This document shows positions 55,314 to 64,000 of a stretch of DNA of 64,000 nucleotides, in pieces. The first letter of the stretch is position 1; each line of letters opens with the position of its first letter. Position numbers and translations under genes: made by a program. Source of the DNA: Candidatus Leptovillus affinis (GTDB lineage Bacteria; Chloroflexota; Anaerolineae; Promineifilales; Promineifilaceae). The notes below the pieces were generated by a model, which was not told where the DNA came from, ran no database searches, and saw only the letters and a list, made by a program, of their open reading frames with translations. The stretch spans positions 496,001 through 560,000 of the forward strand of contig JADIYP010000002.1 in assembly GCA_016705235.1 (NCBI GenBank), written 5' to 3'.

Positions 55314-57380
55314 TTACCTGGCTCGAATAAAGCGGCCTAATTCAACGCCCACAACCATTTGCAGCGCAAAATCGGCCGAAGTGAACGTTGCGCCCCGCAG
55401 TACTTCCATTTGCCCGACGAGTTCCATAATATCCAAACGGCCTTGGATTTCCCCAACGATAAATGGAACTTGCTCAATCTCCTGACTAATCTCCACGCCG
55501 CCGGCATCCCGCAATTCCTTGGTGAAGCGGCTCGTGTCGTCGATGTCCGGTTCGTTAAGACCAAAATGGAGAATTTCCGGCCGCATATGAATGTCCAGGG
55601 TCCGCAGCTCTTGTTCAGGATTCTGGCCGCGAAACAGTCCCAGGACAACATGGGACGAAAGCTGTGCCTGCCGCACGGTTTCGAGTTTGGGGTGCGTCTG
55701 CGGATCAATTGCGTCTAATGTTTCCTGGCCTTCAATGGTCGCTGCGTAACCGTCATAAATCAGATTTGGCCAGCCGGACACCACCTGAGAACGCAGCAAA
55801 AAGCCGCTCAAGCGGTCCATGATGGGCAGCTTTTCGTGATGGGCGCTGTCGGCGCTTGCGTCTTGCTCCAAGACCCGCCCAATGCTAAACGCCCCATCAC
55901 GCAGGCAGGCCAACCACAATGGATCGACGACAAAAAAGCGCAGAGATTCCGTCGGCAGCAGGCGCTCATCGGGAATCAGGTAATTAAACGGAATGCCCTG
56001 CAACTGCGTCAGGTTGTAAAGCCAATCGCTGATTTCGGCTGGCAGCTCCGGCGCCGCCCATGTTTCGTCGGCGGCAAGCGGCAAGTAGAGCAGGTCGGCC
56101 TTTTGGCGAATATATTGCGACTGCCGGGCATGTTCTCGTTTCCAATGAAACAGGCGCAGGGCAAAGGCGCTGTCCTGCAAGGCCATCATGCGGCCAAGTT
56201 CCCAGGCGGCGGCGTAAGAGACATCGAACATGCCCAGAGCGGTATCGAAAATCAGAAGTTCGTCGGGACTGCGCGCCGGCAGCGGCAGTTGTGGTGGGTC
56301 GATGGCCGCCGGTAGGAGTGGGCCGTGATACCAGGAACGGGTTTCCGCGCCGCGCCGCCAAAAGTGGGGCAGGGCGTGGTAGCCAGACCGGACAAAACGC
56401 TCGGCCGGACTGCCGGCCACGGCCGTTGTCACGGGCATGTGCAGCGTTGAAGGACTGCGATTAAGTTTCTCCAGGCGCTGCTTAAAGTTGTCGCCATCGG
56501 GCAGGCAGGTAAAGCTCCATGTTTTCAGGCTGACAAAGCGCATCATGGTGTCGTCGTCGGCGGCGTCGACGATGGCGTGGAAGGCAAAGCCATCACCTTG
56601 CGGCAGATAACGGCCTTCGAGCGCTACCAGGTGCATCACACACGCTTTGCCGGGCGTTGGCAGACGGCTGCCGACGATGACCGCGCGTTCGCCATTTCCA
56701 TCCGGGTCTGGCGGGCGCTCCGGGTGACCGACAAGGCGGACGTGGGTTAAGAAGGGGAGTTCAACGGCCGTTGGCAGTAACGGCCGTACATCTTTCCAGG
56801 CAACATCAATAACCGTGACAGCCTCAGCGGTTTCATTGCTAATTTCAGGTTGCAGTGCCGGGAAACCGGGGCCGGTCTCGGCCAGCAGCGTGGGCAGAGG
56901 CACTGTTTTCAGGGGCGGCGCCTGATCGGCCTCAAATAGTAAAAGCGCCAGCCAGGGAAGCCCAGTCTCGGGGTCCTTCACTTTGCCCTGGGCAAAACGT
57001 TCCCAGGGCAGTGTGCTGCGCTCCAAAATGAGATGGGGCAGCGTGTGGGAATAGCGTCCCTGGCTGTTATCGGGTGGGAAAACGGCATGAACAAGCGCGG
57101 GATCGAGCTGGAAACGCGGCCCCAGCACATGGAAATTAACCGTGACCGGTTTGTCTGGTTCCGGGAAATGGGCCGCGATAGGCGCGGCCTTGGTTTGGTC
57201 TTCGACAACATAAGGTCCAATGTGGCGCTGGTCGGTTAGTGTGTGGTCGCCGATGGTTACCTGTTGGTAAAGGGTAATTTGATAACCGCCGTCTGGCAGG
57301 CGCGGCCGATGCCGGTCGACAAACTGAATCTGATCGTCGGGGGATAATTCGGGCGGTGTAAGGGAGATTTGTTGGCTCAT
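55314..57380 (-). CDS. Hypothetical protein, 688 aa
   Basis: No family recognised. It starts MSQQISLTPPELSPDDQIQF and has DRHRPRLPDGGYQITLYQQV (about 22-41), VNFHVLGPRFQLDPALVHAVFPPDN and PHLILERSTLPWERFAQGKV (about 125-145), beta-rich without signal peptide, membrane helix or cysteine clusters. The end (KELRDAGGVEISQEIEQVPF and AVLRGATFTSADFALQMVVG) looks helical. The ATG overlaps the stop of the 1460-aa gene by 4 bases. Confidence 0.8.
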   Translation of the reverse strand: MSQQISLTPPELSPDDQIQFVDRHRPRLPDGGYQITLYQQVTIGDHTLTDQRHIGPYVVEDQTKAAPIAAHFPEPDKPVTVNFHVLGPRFQLDPALVHAVFPPDNSQGRYSHTLPHLILERSTLPWERFAQGKVKDPETGLPWLALLLFEADQAPPLKTVPLPTLLAETGPGFPALQPEISNETAEAVTVIDVAWKDVRPLLPTAVELPFLTHVRLVGHPERPPDPDGNGERAVIVGSRLPTPGKACVMHLVALEGRYLPQGDGFAFHAIVDAADDDTMMRFVSLKTWSFTCLPDGDNFKQRLEKLNRSPSTLHMPVTTAVAGSPAERFVRSGYHALPHFWRRGAETRSWYHGPLLPAAIDPPQLPLPARSPDELLIFDTALGMFDVSYAAAWELGRMMALQDSAFALRLFHWKREHARQSQYIRQKADLLYLPLAADETWAAPELPAEISDWLYNLTQLQGIPFNYLIPDERLLPTESLRFFVVDPLWLACLRDGAFSIGRVLEQDASADSAHHEKLPIMDRLSGFLLRSQVVSGWPNLIYDGYAATIEGQETLDAIDPQTHPKLETVRQAQLSSHVVLGLFRGQNPEQELRTLDIHMRPEILHFGLNEPDIDDTSRFTKELRDAGGVEISQEIEQVPFIVGEIQGRLDIMELVGQMEVLRGATFTSADFALQMVVGVELGRFIRAR

Positions 57381-60300
57381 GATTCCTCTACCACGGCACG
57401 GCCGTCGCGGTTGTGGGCAAACGTGGGGGCCAACACCAGCGTAGCGGCAATCTGATCGACGGCGCGATTGGCGCTGCGCGGCTCGATGCCCAGCGCTGTC
57501 AAAACAACATCGCGCGCCTCGCGCTGATCGGTAAAAGCCTCGGCTATGGCCTCTGCCGGGTTCTGTGGGGCCTCATCCGGTACGTCATAACCGATTTGGG
57601 TGTGTTCCCCCGCATCTTCCGCGATGGCAAAGACATCATAACTGAGGTGTCGCCGCTGAATAAAGGCGGTGGCCCCCGGCTTGACCGGCTCGTGGGGCGT
57701 GATGGTGAACCCGCCCCAGGCGCTGCGCATCTCGCTGTTCAAATTATCGGCCGGATTGGCGCTTTCGCCCCACAGCGCGGTTGGGAAGCCCTTGACCATC
57801 GGCGTGTACACAAATTCTTCACCGGCCGGAACGCTGCCCCACGTGATGCGAATCACATGGGTTGTGGTCAGCATGGCCGCCCCCAAGGCCATCGGGGCGA
57901 TGCCGATGCCAGCTTCGGGCTGGGTTTGCTTTTCGCTGCCGCTGTCCATGATTTTAATGGGTACAACGCTGTTGGTGGCGATGCGGAAGTCGCGGGGATT
58001 GATGATCCAGTGGGTTTCGCCGGGAGCCTGCGCGCTTTCGATGATGCGCACCAGACCGCTCTGGACCTGGATGGTGCAGATTTGCTGTTCGTCTTGGGGC
58101 AGAAACGCTTTGCGGAACGCGGGCCAGGCCAGCGGCGGTGGCTGCGCTTTGCCCGCCCCAAACGAGGCGTCGAAGCCGACGCCGATGCCGCACACGCTGA
58201 AATGAATATGCCCACGGCCGCCAAATTCCGGTCCCCAAATCAACAAATCCGCGCCGACGCTCATGGAAACCCGGGTGCGCGTCCAAAAAATTTCGATGAC
58301 GGCGTAGGCTTGAATTTCCAGGGAAATATGCGCTTCGTAGTGATAAGGTTCCCAGGCGATCAGGAAGTCGGCGGTGACGACAAAATCAGCGCCCATGGAG
58401 CCGCTATGCCAATGAGCTTCCAGACGACCGCCGGCCATAACGGCCGTGGGCGTCATGGCAAAATAGAGTTCACCTTTGATGGTCGTGTTGGAGTCGACCA
58501 GCCAATCAAAACCCAGCCGTTTCAGATTCTGCGGATAATGGGCCGGCGGTTTGAAATCGGGATGATAACCGCCCATTGAGAGAACAAAATCACCCGCGTT
58601 CGCTCCGGTGGCCGCATTGGATTTGAACCAGGCAAAAAAGGCAAAACTGCCCTGCAGATGACACTGCTCGGAGAATACCCAGGAGCGCTCGGTAATTTCA
58701 GCGCGTACCTGCAAAAGTCCTTCGGCCGGGGCGTAGTGGGCGCGCAGCGCCAGCTCGATTTTCGCCTGCGGCTTGTCGCTGTCACGCGGCATGACGAGCT
58801 GCGAGATGCCGACGACATCAAGGGCAAACTGCTGCCCCAACGAGATGGTCAGCAGAACAAAACTATCCAGAATTTCGAAAGAGGTGAACCGCACGCCAAC
58901 AGCCAGGAAGTATTCTCCATCCTGGGGCGTGAGCCAATCGTGCAAAGATTGTAGTTCGGTTGTGAGCGATTGGGTGATGGTTTGGGATACGGCCGTATCA
59001 GCCGCAGTTGACGGCTGGTCCATCGTTTTGAGCACTTCCTGAATCAGCGGGAATTGGCGCACTTGCTGCACTTCCGGCAGGCGCAGCTTGCGGTTGTAGC
59101 CAAAACCAAACGCCATACCCCGCACAAAAAAGAAGGTCGGCCCGCCTAAAGGATAGTCGAGAAAAGCGTAGATGAGGAGAGACGGGTGGCCGGTGTCGTC
59201 TGTCCCATAAGCGCCCAGAGCGGACAGCGACATTTCCGTTGTCTTGATCAGCGCCATGCCGGTAAATTCGTCAGCCTGCTTCAGAAACGCGCCGCTGATC
59301 GCCAGGTCGCCGGAACGATAATCAAGCCCCAAACCTTGCAGCATGAACGACAGCGCCTTGCTCTTCAAGTTATATTCAACCCCAAGCCCGGACAGCGCCA
59401 CGGTCATCGGCCCCACAGTGAGCGCCGCATCCAGCAAGACATCCAGGTTTCCGGCATGAAACCCAATGCCCAGACGCGCCAATTCCAGCGGCCCGATGTG
59501 TTTTTGCACGTCGATCCAGGTCATGCCATCCGGGTTGGCGGCGGCCGGAACCGGCAAATTATCCGTCGCCGAGGTGCTCGGTGGTGTGTTTGCGCTTCCC
59601 AGGCTGGTATCCAACTCTGCCGCCCCGGCTGGCGATAGGGAGCTTTCCGGCGCCGGGGGGTGTTCTTCGTCTCCCCACAAAACCTGGCGTTGTTCGCCTA
59701 TTTGCAGCGTGGTGATGAAATTAAACGATGGCTTGAGTTGGCCGGGTAACTGGGGCGATCCGGCCGGTAGTAACGCCTGAATGCTGGTTATGTCGGGCAT
59801 TTTTTCTGGCGCGGAGGGTGTCACAATGGGTTCAAAGGCAAGCAGCAGTTGCTGATCTTTGGGCAAAGCCTGGCCGATCAGGGGCAACTGACCCAGGCCC
59901 GCCAGGTCCAGCCCCATATCCATATCAACGGCAAACAAGAATTTGCCGCCGGTCTGATAGACAAACAAAACATCCTTGATCTTGAAACTGGGGCCGGGGT
60001 CTCCCAGGATGTCGGCCGCTTCATCGTCGATGGCCGCCAAAAGCTTGCCCAGCGGGACCTCTGTCCCGGCATCATTGTGGTAGCGGGCCAGAAGTGTGGT
60101 CACATTTTGCCGGTGATCGGCTAATAGATCAAAGGTCAGCCCGGCCATGGAGAGGTGGCCGCTAAAAGTTGTGTGGTAGGTGTTGTCGGGATTGCGGATG
60201 CGCTCTAGCTGTAGAAGGATAACGGCCGTATCCGCACCCCTCTCCTCACCCTCGCCCCAAAATGCGGTGCAGATCGCTGTGAAATGGCCGGTATGGGAAT

Positions 60301-61759
60301 CGAGAGACAGTTCAAGTTCCGTCACCCCAAACCGTTCGATTGGCTCCAAGAGATCGGCAGCGTCCGGCGCAATCGCGGCTACGACAGCCGCGATATGAAG
60401 CGCTTTTTCAAATTGAATATCACCGTTTATTTGCCAGCCTTGCCCGGCGCCCTCGTGCGTTCCAGACATACTGAGTTTTTCGGTGGCATTATCAATGGTT
60501 AATTCGAGCGCGGCGACCACCTGACCGGACACTTCGGCGGGCGAACCGCCCTTGTAGCTGAAGTCGATCTTGACATCGTTGAGCTGCAGTGGGCCAATTT
60601 GCCACACGCTGCCCAGTTCGACATGGATGATGGCGCTGCGCGCTTTTCCGTCGAACAGCACCAGGGCCTCGGCAATGGTGAGGTCGTCTAGCCCGAACCC
60701 GGTCATGTGCAGCATTTCCAGCAGGGGGGCAATCCGGTAAAGTTCGCCTTTGAGCATTGCTGCCTGGCCGCGTAAAGCGGGGAATTCGGCGGCTACCTGC
60801 CAATCAACGCCGCCGATGCGGGCGACGGAGGCAATGTCGATGGCAATGTCGCCAGCAACAGATTCCAGCATGATGTCGGTTGGACCCAGCGAGATGATGC
60901 CGGGGATGATTTGCCAGTTGCCGCTGCCGCCGTGTACGGCCGTTTGGCACGTCAAGAAATTATCGCTGGTGTCATAGGTGATGACGAGCGACGAAATGCC
61001 CCAATCCAGCAGGTCCGACAATCCTTCGGTGCCGCTAAAATCGAAATGTTCCAGCAGGTGTTTCAATGTCGCCTCTGGCGGGAACGTAACATCTCCCTCA
61101 AACTGCCAGCCCTCATCCGGGCCAGCATGGGTGGCAGAAAAATGGATGATGATTTTGCTGCCGCCGATTTCTATGCTTGACTCGGCCACGATCTCGCCGG
61201 TGGTTGTTCCGTTGTCGTAGCGTAAATCGAGTTTGACCGCGTCGAGCGTCAGCGGACCCATGCGCCAGGCATCGGCCAGTTCCACATGAAGCATGGCGCT
61301 GGCGTTGTCCACTTCAAAGACAATAAACGCCTCGGCCAGGGCCAGATCATCGAATCCAAGGCCATCAAGTTGTAAATTGCGGGTCAACGCGCCCAGCCGA
61401 TGCGGTTTGCCGGCTTCGGCGGCGAGCAAATAGGCCGCGCCGCGCCCCGCCGGCATTTCCAGGGAAATTAAAAACGGCAGACCGGCCAGGTCGATAACGG
61501 CCGTCAACTGAGCCGCGATCATGCCTTGCTCGCCAGATACTTGCAGCCGAGGCGCGTCAATGACCAGCAGGTCAGGGATGATCGTCCAGCGAGCCGCATC
61601 CCAGGCAAGTTCGAATTGGTAATCGCCGCTGTCAGAATCACGTTGGAAATCGTATAAAGTGAACGCCTGGTCCATCAACTCTTTGGGAAACAGCACGGTA
61701 AGAGCCGCTGCATCCAGTTCAAGGTCGCTTAACTGCTTAACGCCGCTCGGATCAATCAT
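57377..61759 (-). CDS. Giant beta-rich protein, DUF6603-like, 1460 aa
   Basis: The C-terminal half (about 800-1300), with FTGMALIKTTEMSLSALGAYG, GEYFLAVGVRFTSFEILDSF and GHIHFSVCGIGVGFDASFG, resembles DUF6603 proteins as I remember them; no search was run. The first half has an internal duplication: residues about 125-285 and 345-500 share GFDDLALAEAFIVF / GFGLDDLTIAEALVLF, then MLHVELADAWRMGPL / IIHVELGSVWQIGPL, and GWQFEGDV / GWQINGDI. No signal peptide. The pattern (alternating polar and hydrophobic residues, glycine turns) suggests long beta-sheets, as in a beta-solenoid or barrel. It starts 24 bases after the first gene of the cluster. Confidence 0.8.
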   Translation of the reverse strand: MIDPSGVKQLSDLELDAAALTVLFPKELMDQAFTLYDFQRDSDSGDYQFELAWDAARWTIIPDLLVIDAPRLQVSGEQGMIAAQLTAVIDLAGLPFLISLEMPAGRGAAYLLAAEAGKPHRLGALTRNLQLDGLGFDDLALAEAFIVFEVDNASAMLHVELADAWRMGPLTLDAVKLDLRYDNGTTTGEIVAESSIEIGGSKIIIHFSATHAGPDEGWQFEGDVTFPPEATLKHLLEHFDFSGTEGLSDLLDWGISSLVITYDTSDNFLTCQTAVHGGSGNWQIIPGIISLGPTDIMLESVAGDIAIDIASVARIGGVDWQVAAEFPALRGQAAMLKGELYRIAPLLEMLHMTGFGLDDLTIAEALVLFDGKARSAIIHVELGSVWQIGPLQLNDVKIDFSYKGGSPAEVSGQVVAALELTIDNATEKLSMSGTHEGAGQGWQINGDIQFEKALHIAAVVAAIAPDAADLLEPIERFGVTELELSLDSHTGHFTAICTAFWGEGEERGADTAVILLQLERIRNPDNTYHTTFSGHLSMAGLTFDLLADHRQNVTTLLARYHNDAGTEVPLGKLLAAIDDEAADILGDPGPSFKIKDVLFVYQTGGKFLFAVDMDMGLDLAGLGQLPLIGQALPKDQQLLLAFEPIVTPSAPEKMPDITSIQALLPAGSPQLPGQLKPSFNFITTLQIGEQRQVLWGDEEHPPAPESSLSPAGAAELDTSLGSANTPPSTSATDNLPVPAAANPDGMTWIDVQKHIGPLELARLGIGFHAGNLDVLLDAALTVGPMTVALSGLGVEYNLKSKALSFMLQGLGLDYRSGDLAISGAFLKQADEFTGMALIKTTEMSLSALGAYGTDDTGHPSLLIYAFLDYPLGGPTFFFVRGMAFGFGYNRKLRLPEVQQVRQFPLIQEVLKTMDQPSTAADTAVSQTITQSLTTELQSLHDWLTPQDGEYFLAVGVRFTSFEILDSFVLLTISLGQQFALDVVGISQLVMPRDSDKPQAKIELALRAHYAPAEGLLQVRAEITERSWVFSEQCHLQGSFAFFAWFKSNAATGANAGDFVLSMGGYHPDFKPPAHYPQNLKRLGFDWLVDSNTTIKGELYFAMTPTAVMAGGRLEAHWHSGSMGADFVVTADFLIAWEPYHYEAHISLEIQAYAVIEIFWTRTRVSMSVGADLLIWGPEFGGRGHIHFSVCGIGVGFDASFGAGKAQPPPLAWPAFRKAFLPQDEQQICTIQVQSGLVRIIESAQAPGETHWIINPRDFRIATNSVVPIKIMDSGSEKQTQPEAGIGIAPMALGAAMLTTTHVIRITWGSVPAGEEFVYTPMVKGFPTALWGESANPADNLNSEMRSAWGGFTITPHEPVKPGATAFIQRRHLSYDVFAIAEDAGEHTQIGYDVPDEAPQNPAEAIAEAFTDQREARDVVLTALGIEPRSANRAVDQIAATLVLAPTFAHNRDGRAVVEES

Positions 61760-61783
61760 GGGGATATCTTGTCCGTTTTCTAA

Positions 61784-63763
61784 TTACTGATGCAGCAGAG
61801 CAACAGGTGGTATCCCCCGCCGGGATGCTTTGGACGGGTCAGGACTTTCACCGAGCTGATCTAGATATTGATTCATCCACTGGGTATCAATGTCGACAAC
61901 CCCTTCGCAGCCAGCCCGCGTGATACTATTTAGTTGGATGCCCAGGCTGAGGTCGGAAACACCGTGCAGTTTTTCCGGTATACCCAATTTGAACAACGTC
62001 TGTTTGTTTTCCGCCAGGTCGGCAATCCGGTAGCGAATACGAACGGCTTGCAGGGTCCGGGTCCGGGTAACCATGTCATCAAGGAACCCTTTTTTAATTT
62101 GGTACGGACTCGGATCTTTTTGGGGCGCTAGGATAACGGCCGTTAACGGATCCGTCGTAAAGCTCGATTCAAGTAGAATGACTTCTGTTGGGAAATCTGG
62201 GTTGAACTCGCGATCAAACACCCAGGATTCTGTGAGACAGGTCTTCAATTGGTCAGTGGTCACACGCAGCTGCGCGCTTAGTGAATCGAGCAGAATTTTT
62301 TGTTCGCTGCTCAGGGCGTTTGCGGCCAAAACACATTCTCTCAGTTTGAGCGCCTGGACGGAAACGCCAAAACAAACGCCGCTGTTCGTTTCTGAGGCGC
62401 GAAACACCGTTGTGATGTCCTCTGTCTTTTCCGGATAGCGCCAGAACACCACCGCCGACCGGTACGTCATCATATTATAAACAGACGGTTTTTCTGCTTC
62501 TTTTTCAGGCTTCTTGAGATGCGCTTCAGCGGATTTCTGAACCATTCGATAATCAATGACTGTGTCTTGCGTCATGATCATATTGCCTTTGAAGTTTTTC
62601 GCCGGTGTCCATGTTTGAAAACGGTAAGCAGTGTGTTTCAGATAGCCAGTCGCCTGCGCTTCAGCGCCAGCATCAACTTTTTTCCCCAACCTGGCTTCAG
62701 CCTGAATGCTGGTCGAGCCATCTTTAGCGTGCCCCCACAGAGAAACAAAACATAGATTGTTGTACGGAGAATTGTAGGGGGCGTCTGGCTCCCGTGTCGG
62801 TTGTTCGAGGAAGTTGATATAAGTGGGGAGCAAAACGCGTTCTTTTAAGGGCGGGACGGATATTTTTCTCTCTTCGAGTTTCTTGACCGCCTGCTCGTCG
62901 GCATAGTAGGTCTGAAGGTACTTCAAAACTTCAAGCAGGTTCTCCGTTTTCCAATTTTTGGCGCCCTTTTTAGGATTTTTTATATCAAGTTTGAGGAGAT
63001 CGAAATGCTGCGTAAGTTTTGGACCTTTCCAGTCTTGCCAGGTTCCACCGTTGGCGAGATTTCCTTCCAGAGGCACGCCGCACTTTTTCACCAGCCAGTC
63101 GGCGACTTCTTGCTTGAGGTCTCCTTTACTGCCTGAGCCAAGAGCCAGTAAAAAAAACTTTTTCAAGTCGGAGTCGAGAGGGCCTGAGAACCAGCGTGGC
63201 GCTTCATCAATTAAACTCATGTACTCGCCGGAAAGCGAGGCTTCACCTTTTGCTTCCAGCGACAAAGCCAGTGTTTCAACGCCGGCCGCGCTGGCGGCGG
63301 AAGTAACAGAATCGGGCAGCCCGACGGCCGCTTTTCCCGATATGCTGGCTTTGGCAGTACGGCGCTTGCCATCCAGCTTCATTAAACAGATCGGAGCGGC
63401 CGCGCTGAAACCGGGCATCGATTTGGGGTGTACGTGCAGCACGATCAAAGCTTGCGAGCCGGAAGCGCCGGCGATATCACCCCCGACTTCCAGGTCAATA
63501 CCGGCCGGGGCCACAAGTTCACCAAAATTGATGGAGGTTGAGGCGTAAACTTCTTTGCTGCATTCCCCGTAGCCGCTGCTCAACGCCCCCAGATAAGCCA
63601 TGTCCGATTTAACAAATTCCAGGAACAGATCGTAAGGGGCAACCAGCGTTGCCTGATCCGCTTTTTGGTTTTCACGTACCCGGCGTTTGAGCAGTAAAAC
63701 CAGGGAGTCGGTGCTGTTCTTTTGGCGGAGGAAAAGTTTTTTGAACTGCTCGGTTAAGGCCAT
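61784..63763 (-). CDS. Hypothetical protein, 659 aa, first gene of the large cluster
   Basis: No family recognised. It starts MALTEQFKKLFLRQKNSTDS with an AAGGAG site 8 bases before. The N-terminal third has beta-strand-like stretches with many Ala/Gly/Ser (EVGGDIAGASGSQALIVLHV, TAKASISGKAAVGLPDSVTS, ALSLEAKGEASLSGEYM); the rest is mixed. Lys-rich compared with its neighbours and lower in GC, with only one ACGGCCGT, so it may have a different history. No signal peptide or membrane helix. As the first gene after a repeat-filled gap, it marks the start of the transcript. Confidence 0.78.
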   Translation of the reverse strand: MALTEQFKKLFLRQKNSTDSLVLLLKRRVRENQKADQATLVAPYDLFLEFVKSDMAYLGALSSGYGECSKEVYASTSINFGELVAPAGIDLEVGGDIAGASGSQALIVLHVHPKSMPGFSAAAPICLMKLDGKRRTAKASISGKAAVGLPDSVTSAASAAGVETLALSLEAKGEASLSGEYMSLIDEAPRWFSGPLDSDLKKFFLLALGSGSKGDLKQEVADWLVKKCGVPLEGNLANGGTWQDWKGPKLTQHFDLLKLDIKNPKKGAKNWKTENLLEVLKYLQTYYADEQAVKKLEERKISVPPLKERVLLPTYINFLEQPTREPDAPYNSPYNNLCFVSLWGHAKDGSTSIQAEARLGKKVDAGAEAQATGYLKHTAYRFQTWTPAKNFKGNMIMTQDTVIDYRMVQKSAEAHLKKPEKEAEKPSVYNMMTYRSAVVFWRYPEKTEDITTVFRASETNSGVCFGVSVQALKLRECVLAANALSSEQKILLDSLSAQLRVTTDQLKTCLTESWVFDREFNPDFPTEVILLESSFTTDPLTAVILAPQKDPSPYQIKKGFLDDMVTRTRTLQAVRIRYRIADLAENKQTLFKLGIPEKLHGVSDLSLGIQLNSITRAGCEGVVDIDTQWMNQYLDQLGESPDPSKASRRGIPPVALLHQ

Positions 63764-63881
63764 AGCCAGGTCTCCTTACTTTGAGGTCATGAGGTTTAGG
63801 CGACAAATGATAAGCGTTACCTATTGGCGCATCGCGGAAATGCCAACTCCACCAATTGGCTCCAAGCGCCGAATTTTTCTA

Positions 63882-63984
63882 GCAGTCTGTCGGAGAACCT
63901 CTTTTTGTAGCCAGGGTATCCTTACCCCACCTCTGGAAGACGCGGTAAGAAACCGCCGCTACGGGTACTTTTCCGACAAACTGC
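63882..63984. repeat. Nested palindromic element upstream of the large cluster
   Basis: Outer arms gcagtctgtcggaga and ttccgacaaactgc (63882-63896, 63971-63984). Inner arms gtagccagggtatcc... and ...ccgccgctac (63907-63962) are related to the hairpin at 12567-12624. It may be a MITE and lies close to the start of the cluster's promoter region (63764-63881). The rest of the edge up to 64000 shows no gene. Confidence 0.65.
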
Positions 63985-64000
63985 CAGGAATGAGTACCTT

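Noticed and set aside
48066..63763. Prophage interpretation of the large cluster
   Set aside because: Only the tail-collar domain is phage-like; no capsid, terminase, portal, tape measure, sheath, integrase or lysis genes are visible.

Overview
The window looks like the chromosome of an uncultured or environmental member of the Chloroflexota (Anaerolineae/Ardenticatenia-like). This is an inference from protein style: MalT-like and CHAT-STAND proteins, EEAAP-rich lipoprotein linkers, F420-type LLM oxidoreductase, and large families of short palindromic repeats. GC is moderate to high. There are no rRNA or tRNA genes. A striking genome signature runs through the whole window: the palindromic octamer ACGGCCGT, about 100 copies by eye, inside and outside genes.

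Layout. (1) 1-2 kb: a parA-parB pair on the minus strand; parB runs off the left edge. Two perfect GGG/CCC-centred palindromes lie just upstream of parA, one of them very parS-like. (2) 2-5.5 kb: a GMC oxidoreductase and an aldehyde dehydrogenase, both with a C-terminal membrane anchor, closed by a strong terminator. (3) 5.6-7.1 kb: a small unknown protein and an isolated hypA-hypB pair. (4) 7.2-12.5 kb: a PAS histidine kinase and a minus-strand operon FmdE-like protein / deaminase / ABC ATPase / permease / NMT1-type binding lipoprotein. (5) 12.5-15.1 kb: MITE-like palindromes, a NarL-type two-component pair whose response regulator loses its C-terminus in a repeat, and a REP-associated tyrosine transposase (RAYT) lying between copies of that repeat. 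(6) 15.1-21.7 kb: a CHAT protease / NB-ARC-like ATPase / TPR protein whose TPR end is a near-identical 120-bp array bounded by long poly-G runs (probable assembly damage), preceded on the same strand by a MalT-like LuxR regulator. (7) 22-38.4 kb: a plus-strand oligosaccharide uptake and breakdown locus (family-5 binding protein, two permeases, two ATPases, MFS, GH2 beta-mannosidase-like, GH3, alpha/beta hydrolase, GH1) and a convergent Gfo/Idh oxidoreductase. Two of these genes share a duplicated 94-bp leader. (8) 38.4-47.2 kb: a second RAYT with a six-copy REP array and scattered REP copies, a TolB-like propeller, a DMT transporter, an F420-type oxidoreductase, a cupin, and a MerR-led operon of aldo/keto reductases, an NTF2-like protein and a carboxymuconolactone decarboxylase-like protein, much like an AdhR/NmlR electrophile-stress operon. 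(9) 47.6-63.8 kb: a minus-strand cluster of five large genes (659, 1460, 688, 1320, 1093 aa), tightly packed and with ATGA overlaps, followed by two tiny coupled ORFs.

The last cluster is the best candidate for an undescribed system. It ends in a fibre-like protein with two LamG-type domains, a coiled coil and a phage tail-collar domain, and contains a 1460-aa DUF6603-like protein with an internal duplication. There are no capsid, terminase, sheath or baseplate genes, so it is not an ordinary prophage. The second interesting theme is two independent RAYT/REP systems, with REP arms supplying stop codons of several genes.
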